Of a stretch of 64,000 nucleotides of DNA, positions 1-11,627 are shown in pieces; position 1 is the first letter of the stretch, and the number at the start of each line of letters is the position of its first letter. Location of the stretch: NCBI RefSeq assembly GCF_040115645.1, contig NC_089552.1:3782001-3846000 (forward strand). The letters are read 5' to 3'. A model generated the notes under the pieces. The model did not search any database. It was not told the origin of the DNA and was given only the letters and a program-made list of their open reading frames with translations. A program made the translations under genes and the position numbers. Source of the DNA: Euwallacea fornicatus (taxonomy: Eukaryota > Arthropoda > Insecta > Coleoptera > Curculionidae).

Positions 1-689
1 TAATATCTTGCACACATAGTTATCATCCCCAAAACTTAATTTCCAACTATTTTAATTATACTTTAGTCATAAATGACGCAATAACAACAGTCTTCTAAAT
101 ATAATTAAAATACATATTTTTGAGGTTATGTTGAAATAAACGAGGGAAATGACGGGAAAATCTTTAATATTATACTATCTCTCTCTGAGTCTTACGACCA
201 TGGATGTTGAGACAAAGAGAGATATATGAAGAAATCCTATAGGACATATTCTTGTACTTATCGGGTCTTCGTCTCGACATTTGCATACTCTATCTTACGT
301 GCGATGACTGACTAACCCACTTATCTTTGGGTCTATCTCTTTATTAAGGAAACATCCCCTTTAATGGCGCTGAAGCACTTAACAGTTGAATGTCTGGAAT
401 TTGGGTCAGTCGGTACAGATGCACTGAATGTTTTCGTATTGTTTTAGCTAGGGTGACCTTGGTCATTGCAAAGGTCAAGGATTTCAGTGCTATCACGTTT
501 TTCGGTAGGATAAATTCATATAAAATATCTAATTTAAATTATCCGATAGGTGGGACCATTTGGGCTTCATCCAGATACAAAAAATGGAGTTCGATTGAGC
601 TAAGGTGATTTTTGACCCCTAGTAGCTTTGAACTGTTCAATTTGGAGCATTGTAAAAACTTGGCTTAAAATGCTTGGGAAGTTCGAAAA
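1..689. other. No gene recognised (left edge)
   Basis: AT-rich sequence. The longest open frame (390-608, +) has no recognisable domain, no splice context and ordinary background composition. I see no transposon ends here. Confidence 0.5.
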
Positions 690-1100
690 TGAAAAAAATT
701 GAGGCGGGTTAAAAGTGCGTAAATTCTAGATCTACGAAAAAAGACATTTTAGAAAATCAAAGCGTGTTCTTCATGCAGAAAAAAGATATTTCCTTTATTA
801 GCTATATCAACCGTACTTTACCGAATGCAAACGGTATCCCTTTAAATTTTCCCGTGTTTTATGACAAAAACTTCCGTATTGTTTCTTGGCAGCCGGTTCG
901 GAAACGCAAAAAGTTGATTTATTCAAATAAAAGTTCACGTAACCATAACAGCTCTTTGGGGGTTAATCGTATTCCGATGAATTTTTTACATTCGATTTCA
1001 GTGTAGACCATATGAACCAGAACACGCTTTTATTCTCTAGAAAGTTCTTTTTTGCAACCATAATGTACGCTCTGTTAAGCCCCCTGAAAGCCGTACTAAG
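690..1100. mobile_element. MITE-like element with about 70-bp terminal inverted repeats
   Basis: The stretch around 706-771 (ending AAAGCGTGTTCTTCAT) is an imperfect inverted copy of about 1,019-1,086 (starting GAACACGCTTTTATTC). Both arms share the run GGGTTAA/GGCTTAA, GCGTAAATT, GAAAAAAGA and AAAGCGTGTTCT. The loop of about 250 bp has no coding sequence; the open frame 764-1006 is just the element interior. Exact ends and target duplication are not clear, so the limits are approximate. It is probably a non-autonomous DNA transposon. Confidence 0.6.
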
Positions 1101-4100
1101 TAATATCACGACCAAAAAGCTGTCCTCATATGCGGGACTGTATTAATCACTAAAATTTATAAATGCACTGATTCAGAACTCGAGCAAATTGGGTAGGAGA
1201 ATAAAGGATGAAATCATCTAAAAGCCCCTTTTGTTGAAAACCTTAATTCATAAATATTTATTTTCTAAATATCCCTGACAAAAACTGGCACATTTTGGTC
1301 TGTAAATAACGCATACCCAGTCATATATATTATATAAGTTCTAAAGATATCTAGCTATTTTCGAAATCAAAGTGTGAATCAAAATAAGTTCCGGTTATGG
1401 TAAGAAAATAGTTTTAGTGCTAGCAACTTCCTCTGTAATGCTGAATGGAGTACCAATATAACAGGAAATACAGGGGTTTGTGAAGTATGAGACACTACTA
1501 AAGGAACTACTAAAGAACGAATAGTACCTGAAGTTAGTATTTAACTAGCCTCAATGTGGATTTTGCGATATGATATCAAAAGATTTTTCAAGTTTGGAAG
1601 GCAAGACCCTTAATAATGCTATTTATTGCTAATGACCAGTAATTTCACTGCTGACATGCAAAAAAAGCTCCGATGGCAAAACAGCCATCCATTTAAACTG
1701 TTGCAAGGCTTCAAAAAGTAACGAGAGGTGCCTAATTAGGTAATATTGAGGATATTATTAATGATATGATCTAAATAGGTGATTAGTGTTCATAACATCG
1801 ATCATTACACTATAAGCTGACGAGGGAAATTGCAGCTTTACATGGAATTTTATACCACGTCAAGATCTGCATGATAATAAAATGATTTTAGTTTCTCGAA
1901 GTTCGATATTACGATATAAGAAGTTATTTAATTTGGAATTAAAATAGTTATAGCCGTTAAATAACAGAAACGATACATGAAATAAAATTTAAATGCATTT
2001 TAAAAACCTTTATATCTCCAAAATCCTTGTCGTATCGCTAATCTACACAACCACAGAAAACGAGATAATCAGTTTCAAAAAGAGTATTAAATTCCCTTCC
2101 CAATAAATACCTTTTATTACAAAGTATAATGAGAAAGCTTTAATCAAAGGGGATAATCTTCCATGCGAAGCTATTCGCTTCAGTTGGTAGGTATTTATTT
2201 TTGGCTAACGATCACTTGGGAAGCGTAGCTTTCATGACAAGTATTTTACTCTTAAATTATTAGCGCTCCACTATTTTTGAAGCATACGAAATCGCCTGCA
2301 AATCTGACTAAAGCACACCCCCTTCCTGCCAAACTCAATCAAGCTAATTTAATTGGCCTTCCTATTTAATTTGGCTAAAAGCGTCTTGGAGATTAAACCG
2401 ATTGTTCTAATAGTCGCAATAAATGCAGTAACATAGGCAATATATTAGCATTAAAACTAACAATTTATGCGAATTTATTGTTTTGCACCTAAATTTCCAG
2501 CGTAGTTAATCCTTCTCGGATCTTGTGGAAGCTGACGCAGACGAGCAGGACTTCGCTACAACTTCAAGGCCTGATGCTTCTTTCCAACATCATTTGCTTA
2601 CAATTGCGGCATCTGCTGAACTTTATGGGCTTACCTGCATTGCCACAACACAGTTTGGCCCTGCAACAGCAATAACTCCTTGGAGTTTAAGCCGGGCTTT
2701 CAAATGGAAACAAATACGCAAGCTGAAAGCAGTTGTTACAATAAACATTGCGGAAATACGATAGCAACGTGTTGTTTACGCGACTTCCCTCAAGTAAACA
2801 ATACCTTTAAATGCCCGAAAAGCTCGAAAATTCATCTGGAAAATAAATCCTGGATCCAAGATCTCCGTCACTGATTCGGTTCCCAGAGGCGACCAGTCCT
2901 AAATCATTAGAATTGGGGCGAAGTGGCGGACATTCGGGATGGAGTCGGTTTCCATTAATGGAGAAATCAAAAGACGTGATAGATTAGCTCCGGGCAATGA
3001 ACAACCAAATTGGGAAGCAACAGGACGGGGAAGATTTGTAAGCACCGGAGACTTGGAATTTGCATTCCTTTTGGAGGTTTAACAGTCTCTAAGATAATTA
3101 TTTCGACGATTTGCTTCCGTCCAATGGCGTGCCTGCGGGGAGAACTATTAGCAGTCCTCACTTAACAAAAATTACTTATTACATTTTATACTTAAGGCAC
3201 GTCAGTCCTGTATTGATGATTGGAGTCGCAGTTAAGTAGGATATCGGGATTTTAGATTCTCGTTAGATTTGATGATTTGTCGTAATTTTTTGGCAATCAC
3301 CATTGGTATCGCCGAATCACTGCCAATTTCCAGAGCGTCGATTCGACAGAGTTTATTTTCGGTGAACAAGTGTATTGGTACGTGTTTTTCAGCATCAGGG
3401 AAGGAAAATGATGCCTTCACTCTCGGGAATAATTGAAAGACACCATCCTCCAGTGTGCACATCTATTTTTTTCTATGACCAATGTTCTGCTTTTTACTTA
3501 ATTTCTTCAGATTCTTTCATCGTACAGCAGAATTAAAAATAATGCATGAAACTCATTAGAGAATACTATTTTGTATAACTGAGGTCATTTCTCGGAACTT
3601 CGCTTCGATTGTCTAACACAATCCCTTTCGTTCCTCATATTTCCACACAACCATCGTTATGTATTTATGATACTTAGGGAGGAAAGTCATATTTTGTCTG
3701 AAGATCGTAGAAAAAAGACAGGAGTATACATTTAAGCAGCGTTATTACGAAATTGAGACTACAAAACAGAGGGATTAGCGTTCGCTTCAGCTCTACTCGT
3801 AAATTATTGCTCGCTATTAATATATAATATTTAGAGTAAAACGGGTATAGTGCAAGAAGTAAGTTATTTCCAAACTGAGCATGCAGGGCATTCTATTCGT
3901 GTCTAATTCGTGAATTTAGGGTGTCCATGGAAACAATTTGAAATTTGACTTTGCACTGTTTTTCCTTAAATTTTCCCCTTCAATGTCTCAATCTATTTAC
4001 CAATTTATTCCCTAAACTGCATATTCTGAGAATAACCACACGTATGTAGTTAGACAACAAAATGAGTATAACTCATGAGTGTAGGGTGGCTTTAACAACT

Positions 4101-4875
4101 ACGAGTATCAGGTATCTGAGAAATTGCAGGTGCAGGACGGACTGCTTTTACATCGTTTTGTCCCTATATTATTGCGTCTAGTTTACCCCTGTTTGCTTTC
4201 AGAAGCAGTACTAAATTTCAGATAATTACTATTAATATTTAGTGTCTGAAATGTGTTTGGTGTCTAAATCAAATGAGAATGATCTGGAAATAACTGATAA
4301 TGAGAAATCGACTGATTTTGATTTCTTGGAATCGAGTGTACTCCGGCAAGTATTGGACATACTTAGCCAATAAATGGTGCCAGTGATTAGTGACGTGTTA
4401 CATTTCCCTTAAAGTCTTTATATATCTGCCCTACGGTAGAGCCTCAACGGTTTCTATCTCTTACACATGTCGCAACTTCTCCAGAACCTCAAAAGGTTTG
4501 TAGGTGAGCTTCCTGGAAGTTGACCAGCTTCTTGTGACGCATTCACTTAACACTATTTCCTGGTTCCTATTTTCGTTTTGTGTTATTTTATGATCGATCC
4601 GGCAATAATTGCTTTAGGTAGCTCCTTGCGAGATACGAAAAAGAAAAATAGAACACGTGAAAGTTGCGCAGAGATAATAGAAGGAAAATTCGCAATTACC
4701 TCCTAATATCCATAAGCAGGACAAAAATAGGTATTATCATGCAGGAGTGCGGTCGTATTTTTCCAAAATATAGCAATTCTCATTCATTTGGGAATTGGAT
4801 CCGGGGAAATTTCGTACAATAATCGCTTTAACTAGCCGCCGAAATTATCTCGTGAGCTTATTCCCAAAACAATTG
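1101..4875. other. No gene recognised
   Basis: AT-rich, non-repetitive sequence by eye. Short open frames at 2525-2874 (+) and 2967-3462 (-) have no recognisable domain. The 76-codon minus frame 3232-3462 has protein-like composition but no splice or family support, so I do not call it a gene. Confidence 0.45.
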
Positions 4876-5087
4876 CAGAGTATCGTGCTTCCGCCGCAGT
4901 GATATTAAATTTTCTATTAGGATGCCGCTTGCCATATTAAAAGTTGCAAACTTGCCCCCGACCTGACAAACACTCTCCAGGGATTTATTAATCCGAACCA
5001 GGATTTTGGTGGCTCGTTAATTACTCCTTACACTCCTATATTAAGTCGTAAATCGGTAAAATTTGCATGAATAGAAAGCTATTGAAT
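4876..5087 (+). repeat. Diverged direct repeat, copy 1 (pair with 8,008-8,222)
   Basis: About 210 bp runs from GTGCTTCCGCCGCAGTGA through CCATATTAAAAGTTGCAAAC, TCTCCAGGGATTTATTA and GATTTTGGTG to TCGTTAATTA. It is matched in the same order and orientation at 8,008-8,222, at roughly 80% by eye. I see no transposon termini, so an old segmental duplication is the simplest reading. It lies about 90 bp left of the mariner at 5,178. Confidence 0.75.
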
Positions 5088-5177
5088 CATAGATAAGAAA
5101 ATAATTCTATATTGTTTTTCGCGTGGAGGATTCCAGACTGGAAATTTGGAACAGGTTCCTCCCATTCATTGAATGTA

Positions 5178-6434
5178 CGAGGATACTTCCAGTAGCACCT
5201 AACATACAAAGAAAATATTTTTTGCATACAATGTTATTTCTCGGCATAATCTTCTTTGAAGTTGACACGCTTTTTCCACGACGTTCTGTCACCTCCACCC
5301 TGTTTATAGCAAGAAGCCTCGAATGTTTCAACCTCGGACTCCACCTCTTCTCTATCAGCAAATCTGTTTCTATCGACCCATTCCTTCAAGTTTTGAAATA
5401 GAAAATAATCTGAGGGGGCTAAATCTGGCGAATAGGGTTGGTGAGGAAGATATTCGGAACCAAGTTAATTAGTTTTGGCCGTTGCGACCAGGAAACCTTG
5501 ATCTGAAGAGTTGTCTTGGTCAAAAATGACTTTCTTTCTCGCGAAATGAAGTCGCTTTTGCCTAATTTCTTCAAAAAAACAATAAATTTGTGCAATATTA
5601 TCCGTTTATCGTTTTTTTTTTCTTTCAGAAGGGAAAAGTTATCTCACGTGCATGGCAAAAAACCGACGCCATCACTTTTTCTGCAAGTGAAACGGTTTTC
5701 GCCTACTTTGGAAACAATTTTCCTCGTTGAGTCCATTGTTTTAACTGTTCTTTCATTTCAGGTGTGAAATGATGGACCCACGTCTCATCCATGGTTATGA
5801 ATCGACGCGAAAACTCGGCTTTATTGCTGTGAAACTTGGCCAAACGCTCCCTCGAATCATCGTCATGCCGCTTTTTTGCTCAATTATGAGTAATCGCGGC
5901 ACCCATCTTGCGCACAGCTTTCTCATATCCAATTTTCAGTCAAAATGTGATGTCCAGTACTTTTTAAGGGCCCATAATGTCTACTAACTCGTGCAATTTT
6001 AGCTGACGGCCTTTCGGTACAATTTTGTGGATTTTCCCCACAATTTCTGGAATGGTCAGATCTGGAGGGTCATTGGGTCGACCACTGTGGAATTCGTCTT
6101 GGCAGCTCGTACGACCGTAATTAGATTCTGCCATCCAATAGTTGTTACCGAAGTTGCGAAGCTAGATTCCGTCAAAATAGAATCTAACTCCGCTTTGATG
6201 TTGGATGGACTAAGACCTTTCAAATCGAAGTATTGAATCACGTATCGATAAAGTACAATTTTTTTCATGTTAACAAAATCTCTAAAAACGTTCGCTAAAC
6301 GTGGTTCTAGAGCAAACACAAATCAATTTTAGACATAAGTTTTTTAAGATTTGGTTTTTATAATGTCGGCAAGTTTTTAATTAAAAAAAGTCACCATTTA
6401 TATGTCAGGTTGGGTACTTCTGGGACTATCCTCG
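5178..6434 (-). mobile_element. Mariner element, copy A (dead)
   Basis: A 1,257-bp mariner with imperfect terminal inverted repeats (left CGAGGATACTTCCAG, right CTGGGACTATCCTCG), flanked on both sides by TA (5,176-5,177 and 6,435-6,436). Length and TA duplication fit the mariner family. The transposase reads leftward. Copies B and C in this window share the same ends and coding sequence, so they form one family. Internal stops and frameshifts show it is inactive. Confidence 0.9.
5210..6320 (-). pseudogene. Mariner transposase pseudogene (copy A)
   Basis: Read on the minus strand from about 6,300, an N-terminal HTH-type region (YVIQYFDLKGLSPSNIKAEL) is followed by broken sequence. The catalytic end is FDQDN ... 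YSPDLAPSDYFLF. The second and third catalytic Asp are separated by 34 residues (DD34D), as in mariner transposases. An in-frame TAA falls between them (KTN*LGSE), and further frame changes occur upstream. The C-terminus continues to about 5,210. Function, when intact, would be cut-and-paste transposition at TA. It is a fossil. Confidence 0.85.
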
Positions 6435-6599
6435 TAAAAGTTCTTCAACCTAAAATGGTTGAAAAAAGTGGAACACTAAATTCCGTTTTTTTGTTTTTTA
6501 ATAGGTGCTTTTCCCTCATTTCAAGCCCCTAACTATGTCTTTAGACGGCAAGTTGGAATGCATTCACCTGCACGCAGACAAAAAGATTAGACAGTACAA

Positions 6600-6750
6600 G
6601 TTGTCGAATTTAGTCCATAATTAAGCGGCTAATGTACATTTAATTGCATTCAAGTTGTCATTGAGAGCGGACCATATAAGGCGCAGATTCAATAATAACC
6701 TGCGAAAATGTTGAAAAGGGCAAATTTGTATGGTTGGGACGAGTAAAAAT
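6600..6750 (+). repeat. Diverged direct repeat, second block, copy 1 (pair with 9,190-9,342)
   Basis: The core ATTGCATTCAA..TTGTCATTGAGAGCGGA and GGCGCAGATTCAATAAT through GCAAATTTGT recurs at 9,190-9,342 in the same order (ATTGCATTCAATCCGTTATTGAGTGCGGA, AGCGCAGATTAAGTAAT, GCGAATTTGT). With the 4,876/8,008 pair it suggests one duplicated unit. Copy 1 received mariner A, and other indels followed. Confidence 0.6.
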
Positions 6751-8007
6751 GTAAATAAAATGAAGAATATATCACAATCAAAGAACGAAAAATAAAGGTT
6801 TCGAAGAATGTCCTAGTGATTTGAATCGTTTGGTGTAGGTCACTGTTCAAAAATGATTAAAAAACGAAATAAAAAAATTTCCGCTAACCTTAATGACTAG
6901 CACAGTTTCGTGCCACGTGGCACTCATCAGACGGTCATAGGCGAATAGCCTCGCGCATGGCGTCGTTGAGAAAGCGATAAACAGAGGTAACTGTCGTTAT
7001 CAGCATTTAACAACCCTGTTTTGCTCGATAATTTCTCGTTTACCCAGTTATTTCTGTGTCTGTTTACCTTCCCATCGACGAATTATACGAGGGTATTTAC
7101 CTACAGCCATATGATAGGTGCCAAATTGCATCAAAAATGTAATGCCTTGGAATAGGATTTTGTGTCGTTTTAAATGTGCAAAGTGGAAGGTTTCTCAGCA
7201 TGGAAGTAGCATCTCCCATGATAATTATTGAGATTAGTGAAAATTCTTTCACTGCAAAGCCATAAAATGTTTAGTGGATTGCTGCGGAACGAGCGAAACG
7301 AATTCCCACACGGGAAACGTTAAACAAAATCGTCTTTCTTGACTTGTTGTGTACAAGACTTTTTACAATTTCGATAACTTTTTGAAATAGAAAAGATTCT
7401 GGAAAGGATAGTTATTTACGTTGTATTGACACCGAGGTAAATCATTTTTAGGCATTAGGAAATGACGTTCAATTTTCCAACGGTGTTAGTAGATGAGCGA
7501 TATTTCCGGACGGTCAGGAGATGAAAAGTTTTTCGCAATACCAAAGGGTTTTCTAAATGGTCACCGTTTTTTGTCAAAATTAGAGACGGTTATTTATGAT
7601 ACAAGGACGGAAAGTGGTGTTTTGCAGGACAAGCCCTAGGCGAGGGCTTGAGCCTTGAAGAGCCGCGTTGCTCATTCTTTCGGTCGCGCTGAATTTTATT
7701 TTTCGGTTGACTTTAGCCAACACATTCTCCGTTTCTTATAGTCCATGAATGATTTTACAAAAGCAATAGCAAAAACATATTTCCAAAGACACTGACATTT
7801 TTCTAAGCTTCACATTATTATTTCACAGACAAAGGTATTGAAAAAAATAAAATAGTAGGGATCGGGAAATGGTTTTGCTGATCCCTTAGGTCACCTTTTC
7901 GGCATTTGCCGACAAAAAGTTAGAAGGAAAAAGGTAAAAAAAAATTGAATAGACAATGCATCTTTTTTGGCTAAACGTGAAAAAACACTGTTTGCTCTGC
8001 TAGCCGA
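6751..8007. other. No gene recognised; contains a perfect E-box palindrome
   Basis: No open frame of note. A 14-bp perfect palindrome GTGCCACGTGGCAC, centred on an E-box CACGTG, lies at 6,910-6,923. It is followed by a GC-richer patch to about 6,975. Nothing else is assignable. Confidence 0.45.
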
Positions 8008-8222
8008 GAAGAGTATGGTGCTTCCGCCGCAGTGAAATTCAATTTTCTATTAGAATACCGTATTAAATTGCCATATTAAAAGTTGCAAACTTCCTCACGA
8101 CCTAAAAAACAATCTCCAGGGATTTATTAAGCCGAGCAGGGATTTTGGTGTCTCGTTAATTATTCCTTGCACTCCCATATTAGGTCGAAAATAGGTAAAA
8201 TGTGCACGAAGAGAAAGCCATT
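8008..8222 (+). repeat. Diverged direct repeat, copy 2 (pair with 4,876-5,087)
   Basis: Second copy of the block described at 4,876. Shared landmarks are GTGCTTCCGCCGCAGTGA, AATTTTCTATTAG, CCATATTAAAAGTTGCAAAC, CTCCAGGGATTTATTA and GGTAAAATGTGCACGAAGAGAAAG. It carries no mariner. Confidence 0.75.
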
Positions 8223-9189
8223 TCTGCTATGTTTTGTACACGTATTATTCCAGAATACATGTTCAGACCGGCTTCCTTCCATACATTTAGAGTAAAAATT
8301 ACTGAACTTGCTGAGGGTACCAAACCGAGATTCAATCCCGAATTTGAGGACCGACTCTATTTGAATGGCGCCAATCTGCATTGCAAACCACCTCCACAAT
8401 AGCCGATTAGGCGATGCTTTGGCTATGTAATAATATTTAGCAGAATATTATAAACGAAAAAGAGTTTTTGTTGATACATTAGCATAATATAAAAGTAAAT
8501 TTATTGGGGAGCGAATCTGTCTGCTCATTATTTAACGAACGTGCAGTTCTAGGAAGGTAATTTTAATATCGCATCTTTAATGATCCAAATGGAAAAAGAA
8601 TTGATACGGTGGATTTTAATTCCGTTTCAAAACCAATGGGAATACCGAGAGCGGACACATATTGACAAAAGGTATACAGTAGATCTAATATTAGAATGAA
8701 TGGAGATTTCCTAAACAGTAATAGATGCAGATTTGACGACAGAAAAGTTGCGCATAGACTTCTCGGTTTTGTAATAATTCCGGTCAAACCGAAAATTATA
8801 GGAAAATTAGAAGAAATTTAAGCGGGCCGCCCCGTATATATTTCGCTGTTTAAGTTTTCCATATCACTGCATATGCAACTAGTGGGTCAAAGTCCTGAGT
8901 CAAATTTTGACTTGAATTTAAACAAACAAGTTACCTTCATGAAAATGGTGTAAAAAAACTCGAAGTCTTTTTTTTTTAAGTTCGCGAAAGTGCACCCGAA
9001 TTTCACGCCTCTGACTGCGTTTCTAGATGTCCGGTTAAAAGACATTCTCCTAAATACATACAAAAATGGAACGCTGAGATGAAAAAATCAAATCATAACC
9101 TACAAAATTTTGGAAACTTCCAAAACATGCAAAATCGAAAATAATACTAATCTTGGTGATTTTTTCAAAAAATTATTACTTAATTAATT
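8223..9189. other. No gene recognised (between the two repeat blocks)
   Basis: Interior of the right-hand duplicated unit. It is roughly 700 bp longer than the corresponding interval of the left unit once mariner A is removed. Either an insertion here or a deletion on the left explains this. No transposon ends or domain seen; the open frame at 8,563-8,787 (-) has no recognisable homology. Confidence 0.4.
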
Positions 9190-9342
9190 TTATATCAAAT
9201 TCATTCCACAATTTTGTCGCTAATATATATTCAATTGCATTCAATCCGTTATTGAGTGCGGATTTTGTAAAGCGCAGATTAAGTAATCGGAAAAAAAGGA
9301 GTTGAAAGCAGCGAATTTGTGCCGAGGAAGCGAATAAAATTT
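9190..9342 (+). repeat. Diverged direct repeat, second block, copy 2
   Basis: Partner of 6,600-6,750; see that entry for shared landmarks. Confidence 0.6.
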
Positions 9343-10373
9343 TATGGAATTGTGCTGTCACTGAAGATCAGTCGCGAATTCTAATGAGCCAATCAATCAA
9401 TGCAACATCGTAATCGACCAGAGGTTAGTTCGGATTTTTTTTTTTTTTGGATGAGGAATGGTTGCTTCATTAGAGCTTCACCTACAATATCGATAAAATT
9501 TCACAGTAATAAAAAAGTTCTCGCCATTTTGGTTTCGTAGATTCAGGGTGTTTTATAAAAAAAAACTCTGCGTTTCATAGAGTTAGTGATTGAGAATTCA
9601 ATAGCGCACATTTTTTTTGCCCTGTGTGCTTTAGCCGCAAATTGCAATAATTGTGATTTTTTGCGTGGGACACTCCTTATTTAATTAAGATAATTTTAAG
9701 CGTGTAACCAATGGCTTCGATAAAGAGATTTTTTTGCATACATTTTTTTCCCGTTTCATTGAAAGCTATCGAGGAGACGATTTGAAAATACCATATAATA
9801 TATAGGACGTCCTATATACAAAAGTAAATAATTTTAATTTATTGCGGCTAAGGCATATTGTGCACAAAAAGTGCTCCATTGGTTTCTCTGGCAAACACTC
9901 TCCTCTTGAATAAATGAAATACATAGGGTGTATTAAACTGCAGATTCTTTTTAATACAGCCAGTATCTACAAATCCGATATGGGGTCGACAAATCCATGA
10001 CCGTTTCGCCGATATTAAATAAAGCACAAGGGCTTCAAAGATTTTTTTATACGAGTATCACACAACATTTTTTATAACAAGTGCATCAATATTTCCACTT
10101 TTTTGCCACCGATTCGCTAAAGTGTTTAGCATGCCGGAATTTATATTTCTAATATCGTTTCCATAATAACTATTCATGCATCGTTAAAAGCCATTTTATT
10201 CACACTGGAACGTGTTATAATGGTAGATTATGGGCCATGGGTATTAAAAAATTGCTTAGAAACTACGGGGGAAAGTTCTCTGATTGTTTGGAGATTATAG
10301 TTCACCTTGCTGCTGCCCCAAAACTCTCAAATATCTTGACATTAATAAAACACTTTCTACCTGGGTATACAAT

Positions 10374-10382
<9 letters not shown>
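9343..10382. other. No gene recognised; 20-bp perfect palindrome
   Basis: A 20-bp perfect palindrome, TATATAGGACGTCCTATATA, lies at 9,799-9,818 with GACGTC at its centre. A CAGGGTGTTTTAT motif at 9,545 resembles transposon termini elsewhere in the window, but I found no convincing partner. Confidence 0.4.

Positions 10383-10418
<36 letters not shown>
10383..10418. repeat. (TA)18 microsatellite
   Basis: Uninterrupted TA dinucleotide run of 36 bp, preceded by ACATACATG. Likely length-polymorphic. Confidence 0.97.
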
Positions 10419-10419
<1 letters not shown>

Positions 10420-11627
10420 CGTGCTTCAGGCTGATTTTTACGCCATAGGACGTAAAAGTGCCATTTTACTCGTGCAACTTGAGGCGTAAAATTACAAAAA
10501 ATAGCTGTTTTTGTCCTCTAGATATGATTGAAGGGGAAGGCCGTTCATCGGTGAGCTGAGCCACAGAACTGCTGTCTCTAGGAAAAATTTAAAAATGATA
10601 ATACTGAGATGTTGGGGTCGTATGACAAAGAAGTCTTTAATTAGAAAAGCCGTTCGTTATTTTTCAACAAATTCAAAGCGATTTTCGAATCCGATAACGT
10701 TATTGATTAGGATGCTGTCCATGACGTGATAGTGGATCGATTAATTCCAATTTATTATTATTTAAAATTATATTAATCTATTTGGGACCTTAAACCAGTT
10801 TCTCGTGAGAACTGCATAGATCAGGGCGAGTTTGAAAATAAATTGACGATTCTTGCGATTACAAAAGGGATATATACTATTTCTCTCCGTTTGTGGAACC
10901 ATAAGAATAAATAAATTTCTTTTTAAAAGGATCTTTGTATGAATCCGAGAATAAGCCCACAAAATCCCCGAAGAGTCGTCGTTAAGCCTGATCAACGGCA
11001 CGGGCCGCGGCGGTCGTGGCAGGTGCCCCTTTTTCTTGGCCCTGGTGCACATCTGCCCCATGGCTCAGCTGTTCGTGTTTCCGGCCCCCGCGACTGCTTT
11101 TTAAGTATGTTACCCATCGCCAATCAGCTGTATCCTTTGATTTAAAAAGTACTTAATCGGAGCAGTTTGAAGTTATCAGAACGTAATCTCGATGAAGCAA
11201 ACAAAGCATAAAGTGGTTAAATTTCGTTACTATGACACCAACGAATAATTAAACGTATTTCATATGTATTTGGAAAAAGTCAATAAAATAACTGGTCCCA
11301 AATTGCATCATGAGACTCACGGGGTCCAACAAACCAGGAAATGCCATTATGGAACGATTACGAGAATACAGCTGAGATGAAACTAATTTGGTTTACGACG
11401 CGGGTCCTAGGTAAACCTACATTTAAATTAAGCTGCTTAATTTATTTTTATAGAGGGCTTAGAACGTCGAAATGCACCCCATCTTTAAGCGGAATAGCTA
11501 GTTGCGGCAATGCAAACTGTTGCTGCAACATCCTTAAAGTTATAATAGTTGGAAGTTGAATTTTAAACAAGACCAGAAGTTAGTAGCTGACTGTCGAGGT
11601 AAAGTTTCCAGTAGCAAGAGAGAAATA
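10419..11627. other. No gene recognised; GC-rich patch at about 10,985-11,100
   Basis: Mostly AT-rich. The patch 10,985-11,100 (CGGGCCGCGGCGGTCG, GGCCCCCGCGACTG) is strikingly GC-rich for this window and open in frames on both strands. No splice-bounded exon is convincing. It may be a regulatory island or an unrecognised exon. Confidence 0.35.

Noticed and set aside
764..1006. Open frame of 80 codons
   Set aside because: Lies inside the loop of an inverted-repeat element and shows no domain.
3232..3462. 76-codon minus-strand frame with protein-like composition
   Set aside because: No recognisable domain, no splice sites or neighbouring exons, and within chance length for 64 kb in six frames.
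9544..9680. Possible short MITE between CAGGGTGTTTTAT and GACACTCCTTA
   Set aside because: The two ends pair only weakly and the interior shows no inverted symmetry.
10383..10418. TA run as an origin or transposon end
   Set aside because: Simple microsatellite with no associated structure.
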